64,000 bases of DNA from JBBCJT01 sp037190665 (GTDB taxonomy: Bacteria; Pseudomonadota; Alphaproteobacteria; Acetobacterales; Acetobacteraceae), in contig JBBCJT010000074.1 of the NCBI GenBank assembly GCA_037190665.1, forward strand, positions 1 through 64,000, written 5' to 3'. Below, piece by piece: positions 6,959-15,924 of the stretch (positions are counted from its first letter, which is position 1; each line of letters opens with the position of its first letter). The notes beneath the pieces were generated by a model. It saw nothing but the letters and a program-made list of their open reading frames with translations. It was not told the origin of the DNA and did not search any database. A program made the translations under genes and the position numbers.

Positions 6959-9228
6959 GCGAGCAGATCCTGCCCGTCGCCCCGGACGGGACCATGGATG
7001 AGGCGGTGCGTAACCTGCCCGTCGGGCTGTGCATCTACGACGCGGACCGCCGCCTCGTCTTCGTCAACGCGGCCTATTGCGCCAGCGTCAACACGCCGCC
7101 GGAGGTCCTGCGCCCCGGCAGCGCGCTGGCCGACAATCTGCGCCTGATCGCCCATCGCGGCGCGTTCGGCCCGGGCGATCCGGAGCGGCAGGCCGCGGAA
7201 CGGCTGGTCATGGACCGCTCGCGCGCGCAGCGCCGCCGCCGCCACACCCAGGACGGCCGCGTGTTCGACCTGTTCTTCGATCCGCTGCCGTCCGGGGGGC
7301 ACGTCGTCACCAGCCTGGACGTGACGCGGCTCGCGCAGGGGGAGCGGGCCGCCCGCGAACGGGTCGCGCTGCTGGAGAACGTGCTGTCGCTGCTGCGGCC
7401 GGCGGTGATGGCGTTCGATGCCGAGCATCGGCTCGTGCTGCGCAACCGGCGCAGCGAGGAGATGTACGGCATGGTGGCCGAAGGCATGAAGCCGGGCACC
7501 AGCTTCGAGACGATCGTGCGCACGCTCGCCGCCCATGGCGAGTTCGCCGCGGGCGACAGCGAGGCCTACGTGACCGATGTCCTGAGCTTCGACCGCACGC
7601 GCTCGCGCCTGACGCGGCGCATCCGCCCCGACGGCACGGTCCTGCAGAGCACCACCGATCCGATGCCGGGCGGCGGGTTCCTGCTGACGCATACGGACAT
7701 CACCGCCTTCGCCCGCACGGAGGACGAGGCGCGCCAGCGTGCGGCGGTGCTGGACGGCATCCTCGTCTCCATGCCGCACGGTATCTGCGTCTACGGGCCC
7801 GACCGGCGGGTGACGATGTTCAATCCCGCCTACACGGCGATCATGAAGGACGCGCCGCTGACCGTCGGCGATCACCTGTTCGACGTGATCCGCCGGCGCG
7901 CGGAGGTCGGCGAGTACGGCGCCGGCATGCCCACGGACGTGCAGCGCCAGCAGCTCGCCTACGATGTGAGCCGGCCGCAGGTGCGGCGGCGGGTGCGGCC
8001 CAACGGCACGGCGATCGACATCCGCACCGCCCCGCTGCCCGACGGCGGCCACGTCTCCGTCGTCACGGACATCACGCCGCTGGTGCAGGCGGAGGCCGAG
8101 GCGACGCGGCGGGCGACGGTGCTCACCTCGATGCTGTCCTCCATCCGCCACGGCATCGTCCTGTTCGATAGCGACCACCGGATCGTGGCCGCGAACAAGG
8201 TCGCGCAGGACCTGCTCGGCGTGAGTGCCGCGATGCTGTGGCCCGGCCGCCACCAGCGCGAGCTGCTGGAGGAGACGCTGCGCAACGGCGGCTTCGGCGA
8301 GGGCGAGGCCGCCCGCGCGGCGATGGAGCAGATCGCCACCCGCGACACCACCCGCAGCCATCGCCACGAACGCAACACCCCGGACGGGCGCATGCTGGAG
8401 ATCCATTCGGATCCCACCGGCGATGGTGGCTTCGTCATCACCTACGCCGACGTGACGGCGGAGCGGATGCAGGCCGCGGCCCTGCGCGAGGCGCGCGACG
8501 CGGCCGAGGCGGCGAGCCATGCGAAGTCGCGCTTCCTCGCCACCATGAGCCACGAGTTGCGCACGCCGCTGAACGCGGTGATCGGCTTCTCCGACGCGCT
8601 GGCGGGCCTGTCGAGCAAGCCCGACCCGGCGCAGGTCGCCGAATTCGCCCAGGCGATCAACGATGCCGGGCGGCACCTGCTCGCGCTGATCAACGACATC
8701 CTCGACGTCGCCCGCATCGAGGCCGGGCGGTTCGAGCTGTCCGCCGACCGGATCGAGCTGGCGCGTGTCGCCAATGCCTGCCTGCGCATCGTCGGGCCGC
8801 AGGCGCAGGCGGCCGGCGTGGAGATCGGCGCGGCGCTGCCCTCCGACCTGCCGATCCTCGTCGCCGACGAGCGACGGCTGCGGCAGGTGCTGCTCAACCT
8901 GCTGTCCAACGCGATCAAGTTCACGCCATCGGGCGGCAAGGTCGTGGTGACGGCGAAGCTGAAGCCGGAATACCTGTGCATCGCGGTGCACGACACCGGC
9001 ATCGGCATCCCGCCCGACCAGGTCGAACGGGTGTTCGAGCCGTTCACCCAGCTCGACGCCTCGCTGGCGCGGCGCTTCCAGGGCTCCGGCCTGGGGCTGT
9101 ACCTGTCGCGGGCGCTGGTTGCAGCGCATGGCGGAACGCTCCATCTGGAGAGCAAGGAGGGCGAGGGGACGACCGCCATCGTCTCCCTGCCCCGCGATCG
9201 CCTGCTTCCGCCGCCTCCCGCCACATAG
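6955..9228 (+). CDS. Soluble histidine kinase with four tandem PAS-like domains
   Basis: The 757-aa protein has no signal peptide or membrane helix. It contains four similar PAS-like modules (roughly residues 8-125, 130-250, 260-380 and 388-505), each opening with a form of 'VLxxxxxGICVYDxDRRxxxxN' and closing with 'GGHVVTxxDVT'. These are followed by HisKA (FLATMSHELRTPLN, phospho-acceptor H533) and HATPase_c (LLNLLSNAIKF, DTGIGIP at D680, GSGLGLYLS). There is no receiver domain, and no response-regulator gene is nearby, so the partner is unknown. The start ATG overlaps the stop of ctaA, and tldD follows 6 nt after its stop. The repeated PAS units suggest sensing of a cytoplasmic ligand or redox state; a link to haem is only an inference from context. 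Confidence 0.92.
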   Translation: MSEQILPVAPDGTMDEAVRNLPVGLCIYDADRRLVFVNAAYCASVNTPPEVLRPGSALADNLRLIAHRGAFGPGDPERQAAERLVMDRSRAQRRRRHTQDGRVFDLFFDPLPSGGHVVTSLDVTRLAQGERAARERVALLENVLSLLRPAVMAFDAEHRLVLRNRRSEEMYGMVAEGMKPGTSFETIVRTLAAHGEFAAGDSEAYVTDVLSFDRTRSRLTRRIRPDGTVLQSTTDPMPGGGFLLTHTDITAFARTEDEARQRAAVLDGILVSMPHGICVYGPDRRVTMFNPAYTAIMKDAPLTVGDHLFDVIRRRAEVGEYGAGMPTDVQRQQLAYDVSRPQVRRRVRPNGTAIDIRTAPLPDGGHVSVVTDITPLVQAEAEATRRATVLTSMLSSIRHGIVLFDSDHRIVAANKVAQDLLGVSAAMLWPGRHQRELLEETLRNGGFGEGEAARAAMEQIATRDTTRSHRHERNTPDGRMLEIHSDPTGDGGFVITYADVTAERMQAAALREARDAAEAASHAKSRFLATMSHELRTPLNAVIGFSDALAGLSSKPDPAQVAEFAQAINDAGRHLLALINDILDVARIEAGRFELSADRIELARVANACLRIVGPQAQAAGVEIGAALPSDLPILVADERRLRQVLLNLLSNAIKFTPSGGKVVVTAKLKPEYLCIAVHDTGIGIPPDQVERVFEPFTQLDASLARRFQGSGLGLYLSRALVAAHGGTLHLESKEGEGTTAIVSLPRDRLLPPPPAT

Positions 9229-9234
9229 GTCCAG

Positions 9235-10674
9235 ATGAACGCACTTTCCGTCACCGACCGGCTGTTCTTCGGCTCCGAAGGCGGCTTCACCGACCGCGAC
9301 GCCACGGAGCGGCGCGTGGCCGCGGCGCTGGCCGGCGCCGACGATGGCGAGCTGTTCCTGGAATACCGCGAGAGCGAGAGCATGGTGCTGGAGGACGGGC
9401 GCATCCGCTCCGCCGCCTTCGACGCCGCCCAGGGGTTCGGCCTGCGCTCCGTCGCCGGCGAGGCCGCCGGTTACGGCCATGCCGCGGTGCTGGACGATGC
9501 CGCGCTGGCCCGCGCGGCCGAGACCGTCCGCGGCGTGGCCGCCGGCTATTCCGGCACCGCCGCCGTCGCCCCGCGCGCCACCAACGCGCGGCTGTACAGC
9601 GATGCGAACCCGCTCGCGGCGCTGGATACCGCCGCCCGCGCCGCGCTGCTCGCCGGGATCGATGCCTATGCGCGGGCGCGCGATCCGCGGGTGAAGCAGG
9701 TGATCGCCAGCCTTTCCGGCGAATGGCAGGCGGTGCAGGTGCTGCGCGCCGATGGCGTGCGCGTCGCCGACCTGCGGCCGCTGGTGCGGCTGAACGTGAA
9801 TGTCGTCGTCGAGCAGGACGGGCGGCGGGAGACCGGCAGCCACGGGCTGGGCGGGCGGTTCGACTACGCGAAGCTGGCCGATCCCGCGACCTGGAAGGGC
9901 GCGGTGGACGAGGCGCTGCGCCAGGCGATCGTGAACCTCGACGCGGTGCCTGCCCCGGCGGGCGAGATGGAGGTCGTGCTCGGCCCCGGCTGGCCCGGCA
10001 TCCTGCTGCACGAGGCGATCGGCCACGGGCTGGAGGGCGACTTCAACCGCAAGAAGACCTCCGCCTTCGCGGGGCTGATGGGCCAGCGGATCGCCGCCCC
10101 CGGCGTGACGGTGGTGGATGACGGCACCATCCCCGACCGGCGCGGCAGCCTGACCGTCGACGACGAGGGCACGCCCACCAACCGCACCACGCTGATCGAG
10201 GACGGCATCCTGGTCGGCTTCATCCAGGACCGGCAGAACGGCCGGCTGATGGGCACGGGTTCCACCGGCAACGGCCGGCGGGAGAGCCACGCGCACATCC
10301 CGATGCCGCGCATGACCAACACCATCATGCTCGGCGGCGCGCACGATCCGGGCGAGATTCTCGCGAGCGTGAAGCGCGGCCTGTACGCGGTGAATTTCGG
10401 CGGCGGGCAGGTGGACATCACCTCGGGCAAGTTCGTCTTCTCCGCCTCCGAGGCGTATCTGATCGAGAACGGGCAGATCGGCGCGCCGGTGAAGGGCGCG
10501 ACGCTGATCGGCGACGGCGCGACGGCGCTGACGCGCATCGCCATGGTGGGCAACGACATGGCGCTCGACCCCGGGATCGGCACCTGCGGCAAGAACGGGC
10601 AGGGTGTGCCGGTGGGCGTTGGCCAGCCGACGCTGAAGATGACGGGGCTGACGATCGGCGGCACGGCGGTCTGA
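9235..10674 (+). CDS. tldD: Metalloprotease TldD
   Basis: The 479-aa protein matches TldD (PmbA/TldD, peptidase U62 family). The zinc-binding HEAIGH (H259, E260, H264) is followed by GLEGDFNRKKTSAFAGLMGQ. The later conserved parts are RRGSLTVDDEGTPTNRTTLIEDG, GNGRRESHAHIPMPRMTNT, and a C-terminal GTCGKNGQGVPVGVGQPTLKMTGLT. TldD usually pairs with PmbA/TldE to degrade unfolded or modified peptides; no pmbA is seen here. Length is normal for the family. It follows the kinase gene by 6 nt and precedes a repeat-rich non-coding stretch. Confidence 0.96.
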   Translation: MNALSVTDRLFFGSEGGFTDRDATERRVAAALAGADDGELFLEYRESESMVLEDGRIRSAAFDAAQGFGLRSVAGEAAGYGHAAVLDDAALARAAETVRGVAAGYSGTAAVAPRATNARLYSDANPLAALDTAARAALLAGIDAYARARDPRVKQVIASLSGEWQAVQVLRADGVRVADLRPLVRLNVNVVVEQDGRRETGSHGLGGRFDYAKLADPATWKGAVDEALRQAIVNLDAVPAPAGEMEVVLGPGWPGILLHEAIGHGLEGDFNRKKTSAFAGLMGQRIAAPGVTVVDDGTIPDRRGSLTVDDEGTPTNRTTLIEDGILVGFIQDRQNGRLMGTGSTGNGRRESHAHIPMPRMTNTIMLGGAHDPGEILASVKRGLYAVNFGGGQVDITSGKFVFSASEAYLIENGQIGAPVKGATLIGDGATALTRIAMVGNDMALDPGIGTCGKNGQGVPVGVGQPTLKMTGLTIGGTAV

Positions 10675-10777
10675 TCCGCGCTGCCGCGTCCGCGCGGCGG
10701 GCAGGGGTTCGCGAAACGGTCGCGACCGTCTCCCTCGCCTGCGTGTGGGAACTTTGCAAAACGGCTGCGCTGTCTCT

Positions 10778-10913
10778 CCCTCTCCCGCGTGCGGGAGAGG
10801 CCGGGGTGAGGGCGGCTCCGCCAGCAGCACGGCGAGGTTTCGCCCCCGCGCGCGTACCCTCACCCTCCCGCGCAGGCGCGGGCCCCTCCCTCTCCCGCCC
10901 GGCGGGAGAGGGG
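10778..10913 (+). repeat. ~137-bp interspersed nested-palindrome element, copy 1
   Basis: The region between tldD and the GNAT gene (10675-11074) has no convincing gene and holds this element. It opens with the hairpin CCCTCTCCCGC-GT-GCGGGAGAGG and continues with CCGGGGTGAGGG. A variable middle of ~50 nt follows, then CCCTCACCCTCCCGCGC, another small hairpin, and a closing hairpin CCCTCTCCCGCC..GGCGGGAGAGGGG. The GGGTGAGGG and CCCTCACCC parts are complementary, so the whole element can fold on itself. A tail resembling CTTTGCGTGACG follows. Related copies are at 12937, 18361 (inverted), 27259 and 50502. Confidence 0.85.
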
Positions 10914-11074
10914 ACTTTGCGTGACGTTCCTTGCCTTCGCCCTCTCGTCCGTTCTCCGCAAAGCTCCTGCTGGCGGAAACCGCCTGCGCGGCCATTCCGA
11001 CAGCCCCCGCCGCCGACCGCCCTAGGCGGCGCGGCGGGCGCGGCGCAAGCTTCCGGTCCAAGACGGGATTGACG

Positions 11075-11524
11075 ATGACAGCGATCCGCCCCGCGCGCGC
11101 GGGTGAAGCAGCGGCCCTGCGCGACCTGGCGCAGCGCGCCTACGGCCCATGGGTCCCGGCGGTCGGCCGGCGGCCGGCACCGATGGACGACGACTACGCG
11201 GCCCATATCGCCGCCGGCGAGGCCTTCGTGGCCGAACGCGACGGCGGGATCGCCGCCTTCTGCGTGCTGGTCGAAGCCCCGGATCACCTGCTGCTCGACA
11301 ACGTCGCCGTCGCGCCGGAGCGGCAGGGCGAGGGCCTCGGCCGCGCGATGGTTGCCTTCGCCGAGGCCGAGGCGAAGGCGCGCGGATACGGCGAACTGCG
11401 CCTGTACACCCATGAGCGGATGGCGGCGAACATCGCGCTCTATGCGCGGCTCGGCTTCGTCGAGACGCACCGCGCCGAGCAGGCCGGTTTCGCCCGCGTG
11501 TTCATGGCCAAACGCGTCGGATGA
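11075..11524 (+). CDS. GNAT family N-acetyltransferase
   Basis: The 149-aa protein has the GNAT fold: IRPARAGEAAALRDLAQRAY, then LLLDNVAVAPERQGEGLGRAMV, in which the acetyl-CoA pyrophosphate loop is RQGEGLG, then ELRLYTHERMAANIALYARLGFVE at the C-terminal half. The acceptor substrate is unknown. The start at 11075 gives the conserved 'TxIRPA' opening. Its TGA overlaps the ATG of the following MFS exporter gene, so the two are probably cotranscribed, as is common for acetylation/efflux pairs. Confidence 0.88.
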   Translation: MTAIRPARAGEAAALRDLAQRAYGPWVPAVGRRPAPMDDDYAAHIAAGEAFVAERDGGIAAFCVLVEAPDHLLLDNVAVAPERQGEGLGRAMVAFAEAEAKARGYGELRLYTHERMAANIALYARLGFVETHRAEQAGFARVFMAKRVG

Positions 11525-12882
11525 CGGGTGAGGACGGGCTGAAGCCGCCGCGGCGGCAGTGGGCGCTCGCCACCGTCATGCTGACGCTGGCCATGTCGGT
11601 GCTGGACACCAGCGCCACCAACGTCGCCCTGCCGTCCATCGCGGCGGCGCTGCAGGCCAACCCCTCGCACGCGATCTGGGTCATCAACGCGTTCCAGCTC
11701 TCGCAGGTGGTCGCGCTGCTGCCGCTCGCCGCGCTGGGGGAGATCCATGGCTACCGGCGCGTCTATCTGTGGGGACTCGTGCTGTTCGCGGCGGCGTCTG
11801 CCGCCTGCACCTTCGCGGATTCGCTGACCACGCTCGCGCTCGCGCGCACCGTGCAGGGCTTCGGGTCGGCGGCGGTGCTGGGCGTGAACATCGCGCTGGT
11901 GCGCCACATCGTTCCGCGCAACCGGCTGGGGCGGACGATCGGGCTGAACTCCATGGTCGTGGCGATCGCCTCGACCGTCGGGCCCAGCTATTCCGGCCTC
12001 GTGCTCGGCCTCGCTTCCTGGCCGTGGCTGTTCGCCCTGAACGTGCCGCTCTGCCTGCTGGCGATCGTGGTCGGCGCGCGCAACCTGCCCGACACGGCGC
12101 GCGAATCCCGCCGTTACGACCGTGTCGAGGCGGTGCTGACCGCGGCGGGCATCGGCTTCACGGTGATGACGCTGGTCGCGATCGGGCAGGGGCTGGCCTG
12201 GCAGGCGGTCGCGGCCCTCGCCGTGCTCGCGGCGCTGAGCATGGGCGTGATCCTGCGCCGGCTGCCCCGGCAGCCCGCGCCGATGCTGCCGCTCGATCTG
12301 CTGCGCATGCCGCTGTTCGGGCTGACGGTCGCGACATCCGTTGCCTCCTTCGCCGGGCAGATGATGGTGCTCACCGCGCTGCCCTTCCGCTTCCACGACG
12401 ATTTCGGCTTCTCGCCGGCGATGATCGGCCTGCTGATGGTGCCGTGGCCGCTGGCGCTGGCGATCATGGCGCCGGTTTCGGGCCATCTGTCGGACCGGTA
12501 CCCCGCCGGTTGGCTCGGTGGAGCGGGGCTGGTGCTGCTGGCCGCCGGCATGGTGGCGCTGGGCTGCCTGCCGGACGCGCCGGGCTTCGCCGACATCGTG
12601 TGGCGGATGGCGTTGTGCGGGCTCGGGTTCGGCCTGTTCCAGACGCCGAACAACCGCACGCTGGTCACCGCGCCGCCGCCGTCACGCGGCGGGGCGGCGA
12701 GCGGCATGCTGAGCACGGCCCGGCTGTTCGGCCAGTCGATCGGCGCGGCGCTGGTGGCGCTGCTGCTGCGGCTGCTGCCGGATGGCGGGGCGGTGCTGGC
12801 GATGTTCGTGGCGGCGGGGTTCGCGATCTGCGGCGCGGTCGTGAGCGTGCTGCGGGGTGGGGGGACGGCGCGGCGGCCGTAG
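11521..12882 (+). CDS. MFS efflux transporter, DHA2 (EmrB/QacA) type
   Basis: The 453-aa integral membrane protein has DHA2 features. Motif C-like helices surround MLTLAMSVLDTSATNVALPSIAAAL at the N-terminus, ITWVINAFQLS-like text follows (here AIWVINAFQLSQVV), then LGEIHGYRRVYLWGLVLF, with a later GPSYSGLVLGLASWPWLFALNVP segment. Fourteen helices are usual for this class. It probably exports hydrophobic compounds using proton motive force. It is translationally coupled to the preceding GNAT (ATGA). No local regulator is seen. Confidence 0.9.
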   Translation: MTGEDGLKPPRRQWALATVMLTLAMSVLDTSATNVALPSIAAALQANPSHAIWVINAFQLSQVVALLPLAALGEIHGYRRVYLWGLVLFAAASAACTFADSLTTLALARTVQGFGSAAVLGVNIALVRHIVPRNRLGRTIGLNSMVVAIASTVGPSYSGLVLGLASWPWLFALNVPLCLLAIVVGARNLPDTARESRRYDRVEAVLTAAGIGFTVMTLVAIGQGLAWQAVAALAVLAALSMGVILRRLPRQPAPMLPLDLLRMPLFGLTVATSVASFAGQMMVLTALPFRFHDDFGFSPAMIGLLMVPWPLALAIMAPVSGHLSDRYPAGWLGGAGLVLLAAGMVALGCLPDAPGFADIVWRMALCGLGFGLFQTPNNRTLVTAPPPSRGGAASGMLSTARLFGQSIGAALVALLLRLLPDGGAVLAMFVAAGFAICGAVVSVLRGGGTARRP

Positions 12883-12936
12883 GGCGGTGGTCGTGTCCGC
12901 TGCCCCTTTTCGTAGCGGAGCTTTGCTCCTTCTCCT

Positions 12937-13075
12937 CCCTCTCCCGCGTGCGGGAGAGGGTCGGGGTGAGGGTGCTTCCGCCGGCGTCTCGTTGAGGGTT
13001 TCGCCTGCGCCGAGGCCCCCCGCACCCTCCCGCGCAAGCGCGGGCCCCTCCCTCTCCCGCCAAGCGGGAGAGGGG
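12937..13075 (+). repeat. ~137-bp interspersed nested-palindrome element, copy 2
   Basis: This copy has the same layout as copy 1: opening hairpin CCCTCTCCCGCGTGCGGGAGAGGG, GGGTGAGGGTGC, a variable middle, CGCACCCTCCCGCGCAAGCGCGG, and closing hairpin CCCTCTCCCGCCAAGCGGGAGAGGGG, followed by ACGTTGCGTGACGG. It sits between the convergent MFS and tpm genes and could also act as a terminator. Confidence 0.87.
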
Positions 13076-13134
13076 ACGTTGCGTGACGGTCCTTGCCTTG
13101 TGCCTCTCCCTCTCGTCGAGAGCGGGATCCGATG

Positions 13135-13770
13135 TCAGCGCGGCTCCAGCAGCCAGGCGCTCTCGTGCGTCGGAAAGCCTTTCAACCCGCCTTCGACCTC
13201 ACGCCTCTCCAGGCAGGTGATGCGATAGACGGCGTCGTAATGCCGCCGGATCTCGGCCTCATCGATGGAGAAGGGCGGACCGGCCATGAGCGACTGGTCG
13301 TAGTCGAGGCAGACGAGGAGCTGCTTCGCAGTCCCCGTCATCGCCATCAGGTGCTCGGCGTAGCGTGCGCGCATGGCATCGGGCAGCGCCACCAGCGCGG
13401 CGCGGTCGTAGATGGCATCGACCCTGCCCAGCACGTCGCGGTCGAGATCGAAGATGTTGCCGGCGTAGATGGACAGCCCGGCCGCCTCGAAACGCTGCAG
13501 CGCCCCGGCCGCCGAGATCCGCGGCTCGACGCCCATCTCCGCAAACAACTGCCGGACCGCGAGCGTGCTCAGTTCCGCGCCGGCCACCCGGTAGCCGTTG
13601 GCGCGCAGCCAGTGGATGTCGCGCGTCTTGCCGCAGAGCGGCACGAACACGCGCGCGCCCGGAGCAAGGCGCAGCGCGGGGAAATGGCGCAGCAGCAGCG
13701 GATTGGTCCCGGCCTCATGGAAGCCGATCTCGTTGCGCGCCCATTTCTCCTGCCAGAACGCTTCTTCCAT
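13135..13770 (-). CDS. tpm: Thiopurine S-methyltransferase family protein
   Basis: The 211-aa protein closely fits bacterial TPMT. It begins FWQEKWARNEIGFHE, has the SAM-binding segment ARVFVPLCGKTRDIHWLRANGYRVAGAELS, then IYAGNIFDLDRDVLGRVDAIYDRAALVALP. Bacterial members methylate selenium, tellurium or thiol compounds; the natural substrate here is not known. The length is normal for the family. It is the last gene before the convergent MFS gene and is preceded by the AstE-like gene (10 nt gap). Confidence 0.93.
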   Translation of the reverse strand: MEEAFWQEKWARNEIGFHEAGTNPLLLRHFPALRLAPGARVFVPLCGKTRDIHWLRANGYRVAGAELSTLAVRQLFAEMGVEPRISAAGALQRFEAAGLSIYAGNIFDLDRDVLGRVDAIYDRAALVALPDAMRARYAEHLMAMTGTAKQLLVCLDYDQSLMAGPPFSIDEAEIRRHYDAVYRITCLERREVEGGLKGFPTHESAWLLEPR

Positions 13771-13780
13771 CCCGTCTCCG

Positions 13781-14737
13781 TCAGCCCTCGCGCCGCGCCA
13801 GCCGCACCGCCGTATGCCCGCGCGTCGGCCGCAGGCTGGGCATCACCAGCAGGCAGTCGTCGTAGGGCGTGCGGATCTCCGTCTCGCCATCCAGCGCGAT
13901 GAGCGTGTTGCGCCGCGCGACCTCGGTCAGGCCGCGCCAGTCCTGCACGAAGGCGAAATCGTCGCTCGCCGCCGTCACCGCGTGCGTGACGGTCGCGATG
14001 CGCGCAGGCTGCGGCGGTGCCGGCGCGGGAAGCCCCTTCGCATGATCGCCCGCGAGGCCGAGATGGCGCAGCGCGCGGGCGACCACCGCCTCGCTCGCCG
14101 CCACCGCGTCCCAGTCCCAGTGCCGCCCCGCTTCCAGCAGCACGGCGACGCGCGGATCGGCCTCGTCGCGGAACGGCGTCCAGTCGATCAGCCGCGGCCC
14201 GGCCTCATGGCCTGCATCGGCGACGATGAGCGGCGGCGCGCCGAGGGCGCGGGCGAAGTCGCAGCCCTTCGCGCTCGACCCGCACAGCAGGATCGGTTCG
14301 TGCTGCCAGAGCATGGTGTGCAGGTCGAGCACCACGTCCGCCGCCTCGATCACCGGGCGCAGCACGCGCGCGCGCTCGATCTCCACCGTGGAACGCAGCC
14401 CGTCGAGCAGGTGCGGTTCCCACACGCGGTTCAGGTCCTCCTCGATGAAGCGGGAGGCGGTGGGCGCGCCCGGGTCGAAGCGGTCGAAGGCGGCGAGGTT
14501 GGCGAAGACGAAGCTCACCCGCCCGCGCGCGGGCGCGAAGCCGGCGCGCAGCAAGCGGTTCAGCACGACCGCGCCGGCGAATTCGTTGCCATGCACGAGG
14601 CTGACGAGGGCGAGGTGCGGTCCCGGTTCGGCAGCGGCAAGGCTCCACACGCCCTCGATCCCGCTATTGCCGTTCCGCCAGGGCGAAAGGTCGGGCACGG
14701 GCAGCCGCACCTCGAACGTCCCGTACGTCTCGCTCAC
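13781..14737 (-). CDS. Succinylglutamate desuccinylase/aspartoacylase (AstE/ASPA) family protein
   Basis: The 318-aa zinc carboxypeptidase-like protein has VSLVHGNEFAG (first Zn ligands H and E), EEDLNRVW (the NRxF-like substrate site), and VVLDLHTMLWQHEPIL (third Zn ligand H, DLH). The family removes acyl groups from amino acids. The GTG start at 14737 is supported by GGAGGG just upstream and by the argE stop 2 nt before it. Coupling to argE suggests work on N-acylated amino acids. It is not full AstE in context, as no other ast genes are present. Confidence 0.88.
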   Translation of the reverse strand: MSETYGTFEVRLPVPDLSPWRNGNSGIEGVWSLAAAEPGPHLALVSLVHGNEFAGAVVLNRLLRAGFAPARGRVSFVFANLAAFDRFDPGAPTASRFIEEDLNRVWEPHLLDGLRSTVEIERARVLRPVIEAADVVLDLHTMLWQHEPILLCGSSAKGCDFARALGAPPLIVADAGHEAGPRLIDWTPFRDEADPRVAVLLEAGRHWDWDAVAASEAVVARALRHLGLAGDHAKGLPAPAPPQPARIATVTHAVTAASDDFAFVQDWRGLTEVARRNTLIALDGETEIRTPYDDCLLVMPSLRPTRGHTAVRLARREG

Positions 14738-14739
14738 GC

Positions 14740-15915
14740 TCAGCCCTCCAGCCGGTCGGCGAGGCGGCGGATGAAGGCGTCCGCGGCGGCGAGGTCGCTT
14801 TCGGCGATCCACTCGTCGGCGGTGTGCGCCTGGGCGATGTCGCCCGGGCCGCAGACGATGGTGGCGATGCCCGCCTGCTCGAACATCCCGCCCTCGGTCC
14901 CGTAGGCGACCTTGCCGGCGGCGTTCGATCCGGTGAGCTGGCGCGCCAGATCGGCGAGTTCGTGCGCGGGGTCGAGGTTCATCCCCGGCAGGTCGGCATA
15001 GGTCTCGTAACTGAAGCCGCAGGCGGGATCGGCAGCGCGCATGGCGGGTTCGATCCGTTCGGCGATGAAGCGCTGGAAGCGCAGCCGCCCGGCCTGCGGG
15101 TCCTCGCCCGGCACGAGGCGCCATTCCATGACGAACTCGCAGCGCTCCGGCACGATGTTCAGCACCGTCCCGCCCGCGACCGTGCCGACATGGGCCGTGG
15201 TGTGCGGCGGATCGAAGCCGGCCGCGAACGGGCCCTCGCGCGACAGGCGCGCGGCTTCCTCCCGCACCCAGTCGATCGCCTGCGCGGCGGCGTAGATCGC
15301 GTTCACCCCGCCTGAGGGGCGCGAGGAATGGAAGGGCTTGCCGTGCGCGATCACGCGCAGGCCCAGCACGCCCTTGTGCGCGATGATGGGACGCATCGAA
15401 CTCGGCTCGCCGACGATGCACATCGCGGGCGGCGGCGGGCCATCCGGCAGCGCGGCGATCAGCCGCCGCGCGCCGTCCATCCCGATCTCCTCGTCATAGG
15501 TGATGAACAGGTGGATCGGGCGCTTGAGATCGCGGCGCGCCAGATCGGGCACGGCCGCGAGGCAGGCGGCGACGAAGCCCTTCATGTCGCACGCCCCGCG
15601 GCCGATCAGCCGCCCGCCGGCGCTGCGCAGCGTGAAGGGATCGGCGGTCCAGGCCTGACCGTCCACCGGCACGGTATCCACATGGCCGGACAGCGCGATG
15701 CCGCCGGGCACGGGCGGGCCGATCAGCGCGTGGATGCTGGTCTTGCCCGCCGCCGCGTTGCCGCTGAACCGGCATGCCACGCCATGCGCTTCCAGCCAGT
15801 CGCGCACGAAATCGATCAGCGCGCCGTTCGGGTTGCGGCTGGTGGTATCGAAGGCAACGAGCCGCGCGAGCATCTCGGTGGTGGAAAGGCGCGCGGGGGC
15901 GGGGGGCGCATCCAT
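14740..15915 (-). CDS. argE: Acetylornithine deacetylase (ArgE type, M20 family)
   Basis: The 391-aa M20 metallopeptidase-like enzyme has SGHVDTVPVDG (metal ligand H and catalytic D), IGRGACDMKGF (bridging D), FITYDEEIGMDGAR (catalytic E-E), and a late VCGPGDIAQAHTADEWI with the C-terminal metal ligand H. These fit ArgE, which makes ornithine from N-acetylornithine in the cytosol. The M20 family is broad, so a related N-acyl amino acid deacetylase is possible. The AstE-like gene follows 2 nt after its stop, and the MBL hydrolase gene ends 9 nt away on the same strand. Confidence 0.85.
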   Translation of the reverse strand: MDAPPAPARLSTTEMLARLVAFDTTSRNPNGALIDFVRDWLEAHGVACRFSGNAAAGKTSIHALIGPPVPGGIALSGHVDTVPVDGQAWTADPFTLRSAGGRLIGRGACDMKGFVAACLAAVPDLARRDLKRPIHLFITYDEEIGMDGARRLIAALPDGPPPPAMCIVGEPSSMRPIIAHKGVLGLRVIAHGKPFHSSRPSGGVNAIYAAAQAIDWVREEAARLSREGPFAAGFDPPHTTAHVGTVAGGTVLNIVPERCEFVMEWRLVPGEDPQAGRLRFQRFIAERIEPAMRAADPACGFSYETYADLPGMNLDPAHELADLARQLTGSNAAGKVAYGTEGGMFEQAGIATIVCGPGDIAQAHTADEWIAESDLAAADAFIRRLADRLEG

Positions 15916-15924
15916 CGGCGCAGC

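Noticed and set aside
6658..11061. Very long minus-strand reading frame (over 1,400 codons)
   Set aside because: It is antisense to ctaA, the kinase and tldD, has low-complexity Arg/His/Gln-rich content and no domains. Long antisense frames are expected in DNA of this GC content.
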